Part shown: in pieces, positions 1-8,384 of the stretch
Numbering within the stretch: the first letter of the stretch is position 1
How the letters are laid out: every line of letters starts with the position of its first letter
Assembly (NCBI GenBank): GCA_045430275.1
Contig: JAILXU010000001.1
Coordinates: forward strand, 248,001-312,000
DNA: 64,000 nucleotides
Direction: 5' to 3'
DNA from: Oceanobacter sp045430275
Lineage (GTDB): Bacteria > Pseudomonadota > Gammaproteobacteria > Pseudomonadales > Oceanobacteraceae
Position numbers and translations under genes: made by a program
The notes under the pieces: generated by a model
The model's input: only the letters and a program-made list of their open reading frames with translations
The model's database searches: none
Told to the model about the DNA's origin: nothing

Positions 1-1
1 T

Positions 2-1003
2 TACGACAACCCATACGTCGCCAGTATCCTGACCACCGCCTTCCCGGATGCCCTGAGTCAGCGCTTTGAAGACCAGTTAATGCAGCATCGTCTGCGCCGT
101 GAAATCATCGCCACCCAACTGGCCAACGATCTGGTCAACTACATGGGTATCATTTTTGTGCATCGTCTGCACAAATCGACCGGGGCTTCCATGGCCGATA
201 TTGCCTGTGCTTACGTGGCGGCGCGGGATATTTTCTCGCTGGCGGACTACTGGGAAGCCATCACCGAAATGGATTACCACATCAGTACCGGTCTGCAAGA
301 AACGATGATGTCTGATCTGATGCGTCTGGTGCGTCGTACCTCACGCTGGTTCCTGCGTAACCGCCGGGCCGGTATCAACACCGAGGACGAAATTGAACGC
401 TTCCGGGGTGCAGTGCAGGATATTTCCAGCAACCTTGGCAGTACTCTGCGCGGTGACGCTCTGCAGCGCTGGCGCAGCACTTATGAAGAGCGCATTGATC
501 AGGGCGTGCCACAACCACTGGCGGCCTACAGCGCCGGTGCGATCAACCTGTACTCATCGCTGGGCATTATCGAGGTGGCCAATGAGACCGGTCATCCGGT
601 CGCCGATGTTGCGGCGGCGTACTTTGAACTGGGAGAAGCGCTGTCGTTGAGCTGGTTTGCCGAGCAGATCAACACACTGCCAGCCGCCAGTCACTGGAAT
701 GCGCTGGCGCGGGAAACCCTGCGTGACGATCTCGACTCCCAACAGCGCTCGCTGACCATGGGTGTGCTGAGCATCCAACAGCCGGATGAGTCGTTCGGAG
801 ACGCATTGGCACGTTGGGAAGAACAGCAGGCACCGCTGATCGAGCGTTGGAACAACATGCTGGCAGAACTGCAAGGGGCGGAAGTCATGGAGTTCTCCAT
901 GGTCGCTGTGGCCTTGCGTGACTTGCTGGATCTGGCCAACGCCAGTTTGCCGGAGCCGGAGTGCGCTTCCGCTACGGACAGTGCGGCGGATGAATCGGCA
1001 TAA
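2..1003 (+). CDS. NAD-specific glutamate dehydrogenase, C-terminal fragment
   Basis: This is the last 333 codons of a reading frame already open at the left edge of the window. It matches the C-terminal helical region of the very large (about 1,600 aa) NAD-dependent glutamate dehydrogenases (GDH2 type) that oxidise glutamate to 2-oxoglutarate in the cytoplasm. The family-like stretch near the start (YDNPYVASIL) and the all-helical region with repeated AAYxxLGEALSL-type segments support this. No catalytic residues lie in this fragment, so the call rests on overall resemblance. The gene ends with TAA followed by a strong terminator, so it is the last gene of its transcript. Confidence 0.85.
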   Translation, partial: YDNPYVASILTTAFPDALSQRFEDQLMQHRLRREIIATQLANDLVNYMGIIFVHRLHKSTGASMADIACAYVAARDIFSLADYWEAITEMDYHISTGLQETMMSDLMRLVRRTSRWFLRNRRAGINTEDEIERFRGAVQDISSNLGSTLRGDALQRWRSTYEERIDQGVPQPLAAYSAGAINLYSSLGIIEVANETGHPVADVAAAYFELGEALSLSWFAEQINTLPAASHWNALARETLRDDLDSQQRSLTMGVLSIQQPDESFGDALARWEEQQAPLIERWNNMLAELQGAEVMEFSMVAVALRDLLDLANASLPEPECASATDSAADESA

Positions 1004-1045
1004 TTGACAGGAAAGTTAATAATAGCCTTAATAGAAACTTCAACA

Positions 1046-1077
1046 GAATGCCGGTGACAAACCGGCATTCTTTGTTT
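1046..1077 (+). terminator. Rho-independent terminator of the glutamate dehydrogenase gene
   Basis: A perfect 10-bp stem (GAATGCCGGT at 1046-1055, ACCGGCATTC at 1061-1070) with a 5-nt loop is followed by TTTGTTT. It lies 42 bases after the stop codon and just before the next gene. Confidence 0.85.
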
Positions 1078-1091
1078 GGGAACTTCGATTT

Positions 1092-1907
1092 ATGACCACA
1101 CCAACCATGCTTCCCCTGTATCAGATGGATGCTTTCAGTGATCAGCGCTTTCGTGGCAATCCGGCGGCGGTATGCCCGCTGGAGAGCTGGCTGGAAGACG
1201 CACTCATGCAACAGATTGCGGCGGAAAACAATCTGGCTGAAACCGCCTTTCTGGTGCCGCAGCCTGACGATGCGGCGTCCGACTTCCAGCTGCGCTGGTT
1301 TACACCGACCGTGGAGGTCAACCTCTGTGGCCACGCCACGCTGGCCAGTGCGTTCTGGTACTTCACTCACGCCAACCCGGATGCCAGGCAGGTGCGTTTT
1401 AGTACCCGCAGCGGCATTCTGACGGCCACTCGTCAGGGAGAGCGCATCGCTCTGACCATGCCCGCAACGGAAGTGACCGAGTACCCGACCGCCGATGATC
1501 TGGTCAAAGCGGTTGGAGCAGATAAGGTCAGCGCCAGCTATCACGCCGGAGAAGACCTGATGCTGGTGCTCGACAGCGAAGCCGATGTACTGGCGTGCCA
1601 GCCGGACTTCAATGCGCTGGCGGAATTTCCGGCCCGTGGCATCATCGTGACGGCTCGTGGCGATGAGACTGACTTTGTCTGCCGCTTCTTTGCTCCGGCT
1701 TCCGGCATTAACGAAGACCCGGTGACAGGCTCAGCCTTCTGCGCTCTGATGCCGTACTGGTCGCAGCAACTGCAATCACCGGTTCTGCATGGCCGTCAGG
1801 TGTCCAAACGGTGCGGCGATGTTTACTGTTTCTGGCCCGGTGACAACCGTGTGGTGCTGTCTGGCCACTGTGTTGAGTATTTATCAGGCACCATTCAGGT
1901 GGGATAA
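1092..1907 (+). CDS. PhzF-family isomerase-like protein
   Basis: A 271-aa protein of the PhzF superfamily, cytoplasmic enzymes with a diaminopimelate-epimerase fold that shift double bonds or epimerise small acids; most members have no known substrate. Seen in the sequence: the N-terminal DAFSDQRFRGNPAAV segment, Glu45 within AAENNLAETAF at the position of the PhzF catalytic glutamate, the VNLCGHATLA motif and the C-terminal EDPVTGSAFCAL motif. Length is normal for the family. It stands alone: a terminator precedes it and a stem-loop follows. There is no phenazine gene nearby, so phenazine synthesis should not be inferred. The ribosome-binding site is weak. Confidence 0.88.
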   Translation: MTTPTMLPLYQMDAFSDQRFRGNPAAVCPLESWLEDALMQQIAAENNLAETAFLVPQPDDAASDFQLRWFTPTVEVNLCGHATLASAFWYFTHANPDARQVRFSTRSGILTATRQGERIALTMPATEVTEYPTADDLVKAVGADKVSASYHAGEDLMLVLDSEADVLACQPDFNALAEFPARGIIVTARGDETDFVCRFFAPASGINEDPVTGSAFCALMPYWSQQLQSPVLHGRQVSKRCGDVYCFWPGDNRVVLSGHCVEYLSGTIQVG

Positions 1908-1949
1908 GCCACGCAATTCAGGCGTTGAAATAGCAGGGGGAAGGGGAAG

Positions 1950-2054
1950 ATGTACGTTCTGATCTGGAATTACATCGCCGCACACGTCAAGGGACCACAG
2001 CAATACCGAAGTTCAGAAAATGGCAGTGCTGGTTGGGAAGCGGGTTTAGATTGA
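1950..2054 (+). CDS. candidate 34-aa small protein
   Basis: A short frame with a strong purine-rich ribosome-binding site (AGGGGGAAGGGGAAG directly before the ATG) encodes 34 residues beginning MYVLIWNYIAAH and ending in TGA. It begins 43 bases after the PhzF-like gene and stops five bases before a large stem-loop, so it could be the last cistron of that transcript. The first 12 residues are hydrophobic and aromatic, the rest polar. No family is recognised. Such short frames occur by chance; the ribosome-binding site is the main argument. Confidence 0.35.
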   Translation: MYVLIWNYIAAHVKGPQQYRSSENGSAGWEAGLD

Positions 2055-2058
2055 ACCC

Positions 2059-2100
2059 GACCGGACAGTCACGCCAATTGACGCTGGTGACTGTCTGGTC
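2059..2100. terminator. stem-loop between convergent genes
   Basis: A 14-bp stem with one G-T type mismatch (2059-2072 against 2087-2100) encloses a 14-nt loop. It sits between the PhzF-side transcript and the convergent lipoprotein gene and probably ends transcription in one or both directions. There is no long T run. Confidence 0.55.
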
Positions 2101-2119
2101 GAGTTTGAATTACTGCAGA

Positions 2120-3271
2120 TTAATTCCAGTTTGCAACGCCCAGGTGCTTAAGCGTTTGAATGGTAAGCTGACCTGTCGCCAGTTCATTGGCTTTCTGATA
2201 ACGAGAAACAGCGTTCATTGTACGCCAGCCGTATACACCGTCGGCTGGGCCTGGTTCAAATCCTTTTTCAGTCAGCGCTTTTTGCAGCTCTGCTACAACA
2301 CCGGAAGTTGTGTTGGTTTCACACAAAATCTCACGCCACTCCATATTGGCGTCAGCCACTTTGACAGTTTGTTCCAGTTCTTTGAACTCAGCTGGGATGG
2401 TTTGCTTGATTTCTTCTGGAGCCTTAACCATTTTTTCAATCTGAATGGTTTCATAAACGGCTGGGTGCAGAACCGTTTTGGTGTGAGCTGGAACATCGAC
2501 AACCTGTTTGGTAATCGTTTTGTATTCAGCCGGGATAGTCGTTTCTTCGGTACGTTCCGGTTTAACCAGGATGGTCTTCTTAACGACTTTGGATTCTTCT
2601 GGGACCTCTACAAGGCACATGATTTCGCCGGTAGCTTCATCCAGCTTTTCAATGGGTCCACGGCCTTTTTTCCAGGCGGTGTACGCAGGACGAAGAACCA
2701 CTTTTTCTTCTACTGTTTCGTACTCGGCGGGTAGCTTGACCAGCTTGGTAGAGGCTTCTTTAACGATGACTTGTTCTTCGACAGTCGTGTAAGTAGCTGG
2801 TACAACGATCAGTTCTTCCCACTCTTCGCTGACCAGAACCTCATTAGTCACCTGTTCGTATTCTGCCGGGTTTACTTCAACGGTTTGCAGTTCAGGAGAA
2901 ACCTGTACTTTTTTCAGCTGGGTTTCATATTGCTCCGGGATGACAACGCGGGCATAGCAATGACCGGGAACTGCATTCGGGGGAAGCAGGTCGGACACCA
3001 TTGAGCTGGATGAAGAACTCTCAACGATAACGGAGTTGTTTTCTGCAATCGGCGCATCGGCTGTTGTACCTGACACTGTCGCTTGTTTCTTCTCCAGTGC
3101 ATCACGCAGATCTTTGTTTTGCATTTCCAGATCAGACTTGCTTTTGAGCAGGGCCTGGTACTCTGGAGAGTTTTCCAGTGTGGTTGAGGAAGCATTTTTT
3201 GCAGGTTGAGTTGAGCAGCCGCTCATCACAGCCAAAGCCAGGCCTGAAACAAGAAAGTATTTGGTCTTCAT
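2120..3271 (-). CDS. repeat-containing lipoprotein with peptidoglycan-binding domain
   Basis: A 383-aa predicted lipoprotein. The start is the Met preceding KTKYFLVSG, giving a lipoprotein signal peptide with lipobox VMSGC; an upstream Met in the same frame would bury the signal. After a coiled-coil-like segment (about residues 30-65) comes a region of about seven degenerate 23-residue repeats with the pattern PAxYxTVxxxVxV. The C-terminal 60 residues (LQKALTEKGFEPGPADGVYG...) form a PG_binding_1-type domain. The protein probably sits in the outer membrane or periplasm and touches the cell wall. The repeats are Glu/Lys/Val-rich and look like beta-rich structural units. The exact role is unknown. 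Confidence 0.75.
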   Translation of the reverse strand: MKTKYFLVSGLALAVMSGCSTQPAKNASSTTLENSPEYQALLKSKSDLEMQNKDLRDALEKKQATVSGTTADAPIAENNSVIVESSSSSSMVSDLLPPNAVPGHCYARVVIPEQYETQLKKVQVSPELQTVEVNPAEYEQVTNEVLVSEEWEELIVVPATYTTVEEQVIVKEASTKLVKLPAEYETVEEKVVLRPAYTAWKKGRGPIEKLDEATGEIMCLVEVPEESKVVKKTILVKPERTEETTIPAEYKTITKQVVDVPAHTKTVLHPAVYETIQIEKMVKAPEEIKQTIPAEFKELEQTVKVADANMEWREILCETNTTSGVVAELQKALTEKGFEPGPADGVYGWRTMNAVSRYQKANELATGQLTIQTLKHLGVANWN

Positions 3272-3473
3272 GGATAGATATTCCTTTAACATTGCTTTTT
3301 ACAGAAAGGCGAATCAACGATATCGCTCGGTATCAGGATAGTTACTTATAATGAAATGTCTTACTTTGAATGGTAAAACTTTCTTCTCTCATATTGAATT
3401 GCTATTTATCAGTAGCAACTAATTATGACCTGTACCTGATGAGTACGAAAAGTCTCTGGAAATCCTTCCAAGC

Positions 3474-4064
3474 TCAACGCTGCTGCGGTTTAAAAAAGTG
3501 CTTCAGATTTAAATAGCCGCTGGCGTATTCCGCTTCGTCAAACAAGCGTTGCTGACGCTGACCATCCTGATTCAATTGCTCAAAGGTGTATTCGGCGTCT
3601 GCCATCATGTCTTCGCAGGTGTTCTGGTCGGGCAGTGCCAGAATTTCCTGTTCGATCTTGTGGGCCTGGTCGAGTGTGATGGCCCGGTGTTGCATCTCAT
3701 GTTCCAGCAGTTTGGGGTAGTAAGCCCGCCACTGATACTTCAAGTAGTCGGACTGGGTCTGCAGCGTTGGCATGCGGATTTCAATATCCGCGGTGATGGT
3801 GACGGAGTCGATGCGACAGCCTGCCTGATGCCCTTTGGCGCGCATTTGTACGCTGAGGCGAGAAGTGGTCAGGGCAACTTCTGTCAGCCCCTGTTCGGTT
3901 TGGTGATTGGCCCGGCGCAGGGCCTGACTGAGTTCGACCGATGTACTGGCGTTAATGACGTAATCGCTGCGACTGTCGTTCACAATCACGTCGGCCTGGC
4001 TGGCCGTCGCCATCAGTAAAGTGATCATTGAGCCGACCAGCGAACGTTGAGTAACAGACGACAT
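3474..4064 (-). CDS. DUF922-family putative periplasmic zinc protease
   Basis: A 196-aa protein with an N-terminal signal peptide ending near ASQA (residue 24), so exported. The mature part resembles the DUF922 family, described as predicted Zn-dependent proteases. The hallmark is HEMQH (His122, Glu123, His126), an HExxH-type metal site, preceded by a YLKYQWRAYYPKLLE helix. Substrate and role are unknown. It lies upstream of the repeat lipoprotein on the same strand with a gap of about 200 bp, so a shared transcript is possible but not shown. Confidence 0.72.
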   Translation of the reverse strand: MSSVTQRSLVGSMITLLMATASQADVIVNDSRSDYVINASTSVELSQALRRANHQTEQGLTEVALTTSRLSVQMRAKGHQAGCRIDSVTITADIEIRMPTLQTQSDYLKYQWRAYYPKLLEHEMQHRAITLDQAHKIEQEILALPDQNTCEDMMADAEYTFEQLNQDGQRQQRLFDEAEYASGYLNLKHFFKPQQR

Positions 4065-4335
4065 AACGACTCCAGAATATCAATCGAACACATGAAAATA
4101 AGGCTGTTTGGCACGGACTGCAGAGTTTAGTACGGACGGCGGGCAAAAGGTTCTTCAGGCCCGGTTGCTGCTTTGTCCGGTCATGATGGCTGACCCGATC
4201 AGATACGCCAGTCGCAGCGCTTCGGGAACGTGGTCGGTATCGGTCAGGCGAGTCAGCACCTGCCGCATCACCGCGATGCATGGCGTGTTTTTCCAGTTCT
4301 GGTGTCGGTAGGCAGTATAAACGGTGTTTTTTATC

Positions 4336-5373
4336 TTACTCTGGCAGCGGCGATTGGGTGGGCAATGAATCAGGCGTCTGCCTGAGCTGGCGATAGGCTT
4401 TGGGTGTCTGTCCGGTGGCCTGTTTGAACAGGCGTCTGAACGTACTGGCACTGCCATAACCGGCGCGTTCACCCACGCGTTCCAGCGACAGGTTGGTGTT
4501 TTGTAGCAACAAACTGGCGTGTCGAATGCGCAATTGCTGCAGGTACTGGCCGGGGCTGATCTGGTGAGCGGCCTGAAAACGGCGTGACAGCGTTCGTTCG
4601 CTGACGTGATGTGCTGTGGCGAGGGTTTTCAGATCCAGTGGCTGGCTGATATGGCGTTGCATCCAGCTTTCGACCGACAGAATCAAGGTGTCCTGATGGT
4701 CGCTCTGGGATTGCAGGAACAGGTAGGGGGCCATGTGATCCTGATTGGCGTCGATCAGCATGGTGCGGGCGCAATCAATCACCAGTTGGCGTCCGGTATG
4801 AGACTCGGCAATCTGCAGCATGGCGCTGATGTTGGCACTCATGGCTCCGGTGCAGTAGAGCCGTCCTCGCTGGATAATCTGGCGCTGGGTATCGAGTTGA
4901 ATATTCGGGTAACGTTGCTGGAACAACGTGCTGAGCCACCAGGCGGTGGTGGCTTCGCCATCCTTGATCAGCCCGGCTTCGGCGAGCAGAAACACGCCGC
5001 TGCAGTTGGCGGAAATCACCACGCCTTGCTGATGCAACGACTGCAACCAGCGCATCTCCGGCCTCAGGCGGGTCAGCTTCTGAATCAGATCTTCCAGCCC
5101 GGTGTGATGAATGCCGGGAATCAGCACCACATCGGGCAGAGTGCCCTGGCTGGCTTGTTGTTCAATATCCCGCAAGCTGGCATCGGCCAGCACCCGAGTG
5201 CCGTTGGACGCCGTCACCGGGCCGATGTCCCGCGCCACCAGTTGGCATTGATACAGCGGCTCGTGATTGCCCTGTTGCTTCCACAGGGTGTTCAGGACGT
5301 TAAATACATCCAGCGGGCCAAAGATGCCGGACGACTGAAAGCCCTCGAAAACCAGTCCCAGAACGGTACGCAT
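4336..5373 (-). CDS. GlxA-type AraC-family transcriptional regulator
   Basis: A 345-aa regulator with two parts: an N-terminal DJ-1/PfpI (glutamine amidotransferase-like) domain starting MRTVLGLVFEGFQ, containing the nucleophile-elbow-like ANCSGVFLLAEAGLI, and a C-terminal AraC helix-turn-helix pair (HHVSERTLSRRFQAA and ERVGERAGYGSASTFRRLF). Relatives control amino-acid, betaine and aldehyde metabolism genes. The start at 5373 has a good AGGAGT ribosome-binding site; the frame is open 63 codons further upstream but without such a site. It is divergent from the AhpD-like gene at 5574, which it may control. Confidence 0.85.
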   Translation of the reverse strand: MRTVLGLVFEGFQSSGIFGPLDVFNVLNTLWKQQGNHEPLYQCQLVARDIGPVTASNGTRVLADASLRDIEQQASQGTLPDVVLIPGIHHTGLEDLIQKLTRLRPEMRWLQSLHQQGVVISANCSGVFLLAEAGLIKDGEATTAWWLSTLFQQRYPNIQLDTQRQIIQRGRLYCTGAMSANISAMLQIAESHTGRQLVIDCARTMLIDANQDHMAPYLFLQSQSDHQDTLILSVESWMQRHISQPLDLKTLATAHHVSERTLSRRFQAAHQISPGQYLQQLRIRHASLLLQNTNLSLERVGERAGYGSASTFRRLFKQATGQTPKAYRQLRQTPDSLPTQSPLPE

Positions 5374-5573
5374 GCCGTACTCCTGTCGGTGATGATGCTC
5401 TGATGATAGAAGGATTGCGGTCAATTTCGCAGGGTTATAAGCCGAGTCTGTCCGGTTTTGCACGCTATATGGCGAGTTTGTGTCTGAATCTGCTTCTTGC
5501 GGGTTGCTAGCATAGCAATGGTTGATGGTGCTCACGGCAATCCCGCCGTTGGGCTGACGCACACGAGGTTGTT

Positions 5574-6164
5574 ATGTCTGATACTGAAATTGGCCGTTAC
5601 CCGATCCCTGAACTGGCCGAGTTGCCGGATGATATTCGCACTCGCATGCTGGATGTGCAGGAGAAAGCCGGGTTTATTCCCAATGTATTTTTGGTACTGG
5701 CGCACCGTCCGGCGGAATTCCGGGCCTTCTTTGCTTATCATGATGCGCTGATGGAGCGTGAGGAAAGCACGCTGACCCCGGCAGAAAAGGAAATGATCAT
5801 TGTCGCCACCAGCGCCGCGAACGGCTGTCAGTATTGCGTCGTGGCCCACGGTGCCTTGCTGCGGATTTTCGCCAAGGAGCCATTGTTGGCGGATCAGATT
5901 GCGGTGAACTACCTGCACGCGCCTCTGACCGAGCGTCAGAAAGCCATGCTGGCGTTTGCCCTGAAGCTGTCACGCTCCCCGGAGCTGGTGTCTGAAGCGG
6001 ACTATCAGACGCTGTATGAACAGGATTATACCGACGATGATATCTGGGACATTGCTGGTATTACCGCGTTCTTCGGGTTATCCAACCGCATGGCGATTGT
6101 GACGGCGATGCAGGCCAACCGTGAGTTCTACACCATGGCGCGCGAGCCTCGCACCAAATCCTGA
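5574..6164 (+). CDS. AhpD-like peroxidase-related enzyme (carboxymuconolactone decarboxylase family)
   Basis: A 196-aa protein of the uncharacterised peroxidase-related subfamily of AhpD-like proteins. It carries the redox motif Cys85-QY-Cys88 followed by VVAHG (His92), the arrangement used by AhpD to reduce peroxides or peroxiredoxin partners. Around it are the typical N-terminal PDDIRTRMLDVQEKAGFIPNVF and the PAEKEMIIVATSAANG helix. It is cytoplasmic. The gene is divergent from the GlxA-type regulator about 200 bp away and convergent with the decarboxylase gene that follows 34 bp later. Confidence 0.85.
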   Translation: MSDTEIGRYPIPELAELPDDIRTRMLDVQEKAGFIPNVFLVLAHRPAEFRAFFAYHDALMEREESTLTPAEKEMIIVATSAANGCQYCVVAHGALLRIFAKEPLLADQIAVNYLHAPLTERQKAMLAFALKLSRSPELVSEADYQTLYEQDYTDDDIWDIAGITAFFGLSNRMAIVTAMQANREFYTMAREPRTKS

Positions 6165-6198
6165 AGCTCCGCTCCAACGTTCTGTTCTTCTGTGAACG

Positions 6199-7587
6199 TT
6201 AGACTTTGAGCAGTGCTTTGACAGCGCTGCTCATTGCCACATCGCCTTCGGCACTGTAGTCCTGTACTCGCTGAGTGATCTTGTCGAGGTTATAGAGGTA
6301 GTTCACCATCATTCCGGCAGATTGCTTCAGGCCGTTATCGGAACAGTCGGCCAGCCAGTTGATGCGCGCCACTTCTGCACCGTTACTGAGATGAAAATGT
6401 GATACCGGATCGAGCGCGGTCTCGCCGCGTCGTTTTTCCACCACCAGATAATGTGCAGCCAGTTGCAGCAGTGGTTCGCGGTAACTGCGTTCGATGGCCT
6501 CCTGTTGTTGCCAGCCAAATGTCCATTCTGATGCCCACTGTGGCTGTCGTATTTGTATCCAGGCAGCGCCTCCGGGTATTGCAGCGAGCTGTTCATCGTC
6601 CTGTCGGGACAGCCAGCGGGTGAAGCCGGGAATGGGTGATAGAGTCGAGAATTGCTTCAGGCCGGGGAAGTCCTGCTGCAGTTTGCGCACCACCTGCTTG
6701 ATCAGGAAGTTGCCAAAACTGATGCCCGCCAGCCCTTTCTGGGCATTGGATATCGAATAAAAAATCGCCGTATCAGCCTGACTCAAATCCAGCACTGGAG
6801 CCTGTTCATCGAGCAGGGTTTGGACGTTGTCAGCCAGCCCTTGCACCAGCGCCACTTCAACAAAAATCAGCGGCTCATCCGGCATATTGGGATGGAAGAA
6901 AGCAAAGCAGCGACGGTCGGATTCCAGCCGGTTTTTCAGGTCGTCCCAGCTTTGAATCGCATGAACGGCCTCGTAGGCGATCAGCTTTTCCAGAATCTGG
7001 GCACTGGACTGCCAGGTGATTTGCTCCAGCCGCAACAGGCCAATATCAAACCAGTTGACCAGCACGCGTTTCAGGTCGGCTTCCAGTGTGACCAGCTCCG
7101 GCTGGTGTCTGAGTTGATGCAGCAGTTCGGCGCGCATATCGACCAGAAACTTCACCCCGTCAGGCAATTCGGTGAACTGGGTCAGCAGTCGCTGGCGCGG
7201 TGGGTCGAGGCTGTCGCGCAAGGTAATGCGAGCGGCGGGGCGCTGTTCCGGGCTGGCCTCACGCCATTGTTCAATCGCCGCTTCAATGATGTTGTTATCC
7301 ACATCGTAGTCGCGGCTGAGCAATTGCAAGAAGCGCAAGCGGCCATCGGTGTCCATGTCCAGATAATTACTGCCCAACTGGGCGGTGTGCTGGCGAGCGG
7401 TCACTTCACCACCGGGGTGATTCAGACAACTGTTGATCCAGTCCTTGAGTTGCGGGATTTCGTCATCCGGGAGACTGGGCGACAGCTTCAGGTGTTTCTG
7501 AAAAGCGCTGCCAGACACGTCCTGCCAGACGTTGCGAACGTGGTTCAGGGTGCGATTCAGCAAGTTGGTTCTGATCTGATCACTCAT
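6199..7587 (-). CDS. malonyl-CoA decarboxylase
   Basis: A 462-aa protein matching malonyl-CoA decarboxylase, which converts malonyl-CoA to acetyl-CoA and CO2 and so influences fatty-acid synthesis or malonate use. The N-terminal half is the helical domain. The catalytic domain shows FYSISNAQKGLAGISFGNFL, which holds the conserved serine region, TLSPIPGFTRWL, and DPVSHFHLSNGA with the conserved histidine. Length is normal. No malonate transporter or malonyl-CoA synthetase lies next to it, so it is a stand-alone gene here. Its stop codon overlaps a small inverted repeat (AACGTTC at 6176-6182, GAACGTT at 6194-6200) shared with the convergent gene. Confidence 0.92.
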   Translation of the reverse strand: MSDQIRTNLLNRTLNHVRNVWQDVSGSAFQKHLKLSPSLPDDEIPQLKDWINSCLNHPGGEVTARQHTAQLGSNYLDMDTDGRLRFLQLLSRDYDVDNNIIEAAIEQWREASPEQRPAARITLRDSLDPPRQRLLTQFTELPDGVKFLVDMRAELLHQLRHQPELVTLEADLKRVLVNWFDIGLLRLEQITWQSSAQILEKLIAYEAVHAIQSWDDLKNRLESDRRCFAFFHPNMPDEPLIFVEVALVQGLADNVQTLLDEQAPVLDLSQADTAIFYSISNAQKGLAGISFGNFLIKQVVRKLQQDFPGLKQFSTLSPIPGFTRWLSRQDDEQLAAIPGGAAWIQIRQPQWASEWTFGWQQQEAIERSYREPLLQLAAHYLVVEKRRGETALDPVSHFHLSNGAEVARINWLADCSDNGLKQSAGMMVNYLYNLDKITQRVQDYSAEGDVAMSSAVKALLKV

Positions 7588-7697
7588 GTCATTCTCCGGC
7601 TCAAACAGCGGCTTGGGAGGTTCTGCTCATTGAGAGCGCTCCCTGATAAAAGTGTGGTCTATGTTGGCAAATTAACAAGAGCCTTGAATAAAACCAA

Positions 7698-7757
7698 GGG
7701 TTTTTACTTGGTTTATGTCGTTGGCTTGATGGTTTTTTCTGGGTTTTTACTTGGTTT
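7698..7757. repeat. 17-bp direct repeat with associated inverted repeat
   Basis: GGGTTTTTACTTGGTTT occurs twice, at 7698-7714 and 7741-7757, in the divergent region between malonyl-CoA decarboxylase and isochorismatase. The first copy also forms an 8-bp inverted repeat with AAACCAAG at 7691-7698, and the second copy could pair with the same arm. It may be regulatory or a replication-slippage product. Confidence 0.6.
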
Positions 7758-7809
7758 TTAGGAAGGGTGGCGTTAGTGTGACTTCACAAATTTCCAATGG
7801 AGAGCACCG

Positions 7810-8355
7810 ATGTTGATTGATAAGACAGAATCCGCACTGCTGGTGATTGATGTACAGGACAAGCTGCTGCCGGGCGTACACGAACATGAAAAACTGGTGG
7901 AGAACTGCCGTTGGTTGATTGAAGCGGCTGAGTTGATGGGGGTGCCTGTGATGGCGTCCGAACAGTACCCTCAAGGTGTTGGCCCAACCGCTCCGGCTCT
8001 ACGTGAGCTGATCAAAGAGGAATCCGTGGTGGCCAAAACCTGGTTCTCCTGCGCCGACTCCGAAGCCTGCATGAGTCAACTGAACAAGCTTGATTGCCCA
8101 CAGGTAGTGATCTGCGGCATGGAAGCACACGTGTGCGTATTGCAAACGGCGATGAAACTGCAGCAACAAGGCAAGCAGGTGTATGTAGTGACCGATGCCA
8201 TTTCAGCCCGTCAGCCACACGACACCGAAGCCGCCATCCAGCGCATGCAAGCCGCCGGTGTGACCATGGTGACGCGTGAAATGGTGGGCTTTGAATGGGT
8301 ACGCCGTTCCGATGCGCCGGAGTTCCGCGAGTTCAGCAAGCGCTTCCTGCAGTAA
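7810..8355 (+). CDS. isochorismatase-family hydrolase (YcaC-like)
   Basis: A 181-aa cysteine hydrolase of the isochorismatase-like superfamily. The catalytic triad can be placed: Asp14 (LLVIDVQDKLLPG), Lys76 (VVAKTWFSC) and Cys109 (VICGMEAHVCVLQTA). The overall pattern matches the YcaC/hydrolase subgroup rather than true isochorismatases of siderophore pathways, and there is no siderophore gene nearby. The substrate is unknown. A GGAGAG ribosome-binding site precedes the ATG. The histidine-kinase gene follows on the same strand and may be co-transcribed. Confidence 0.85.
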   Translation: MLIDKTESALLVIDVQDKLLPGVHEHEKLVENCRWLIEAAELMGVPVMASEQYPQGVGPTAPALRELIKEESVVAKTWFSCADSEACMSQLNKLDCPQVVICGMEAHVCVLQTAMKLQQQGKQVYVVTDAISARQPHDTEAAIQRMQAAGVTMVTREMVGFEWVRRSDAPEFREFSKRFLQ

Positions 8356-8384
8356 TTACCCGATTGAAGCGGGCATCAGGCAGC

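Noticed and set aside
1092..1907. Phenazine biosynthesis gene
   Set aside because: PhzF-family resemblance only; no other phz gene is present.
2033..2734. 233-codon Phe-rich plus-strand frame
   Set aside because: Antisense to the repeat lipoprotein; its composition simply mirrors the Glu/Lys-rich repeats.
4155..4268. 37-codon minus-strand frame ending in GSAIMTGQSSNRA
   Set aside because: Protein-like composition, but no ribosome-binding site and no recognisable family; the 270-bp gap between the DUF922 and GlxA-type genes is otherwise empty.
8295..8384. Upstream ATG start of the PAS kinase
   Set aside because: It would overlap the isochorismatase gene by 61 bp without a ribosome-binding site; later starts in the same frame suffice for the PAS domain.
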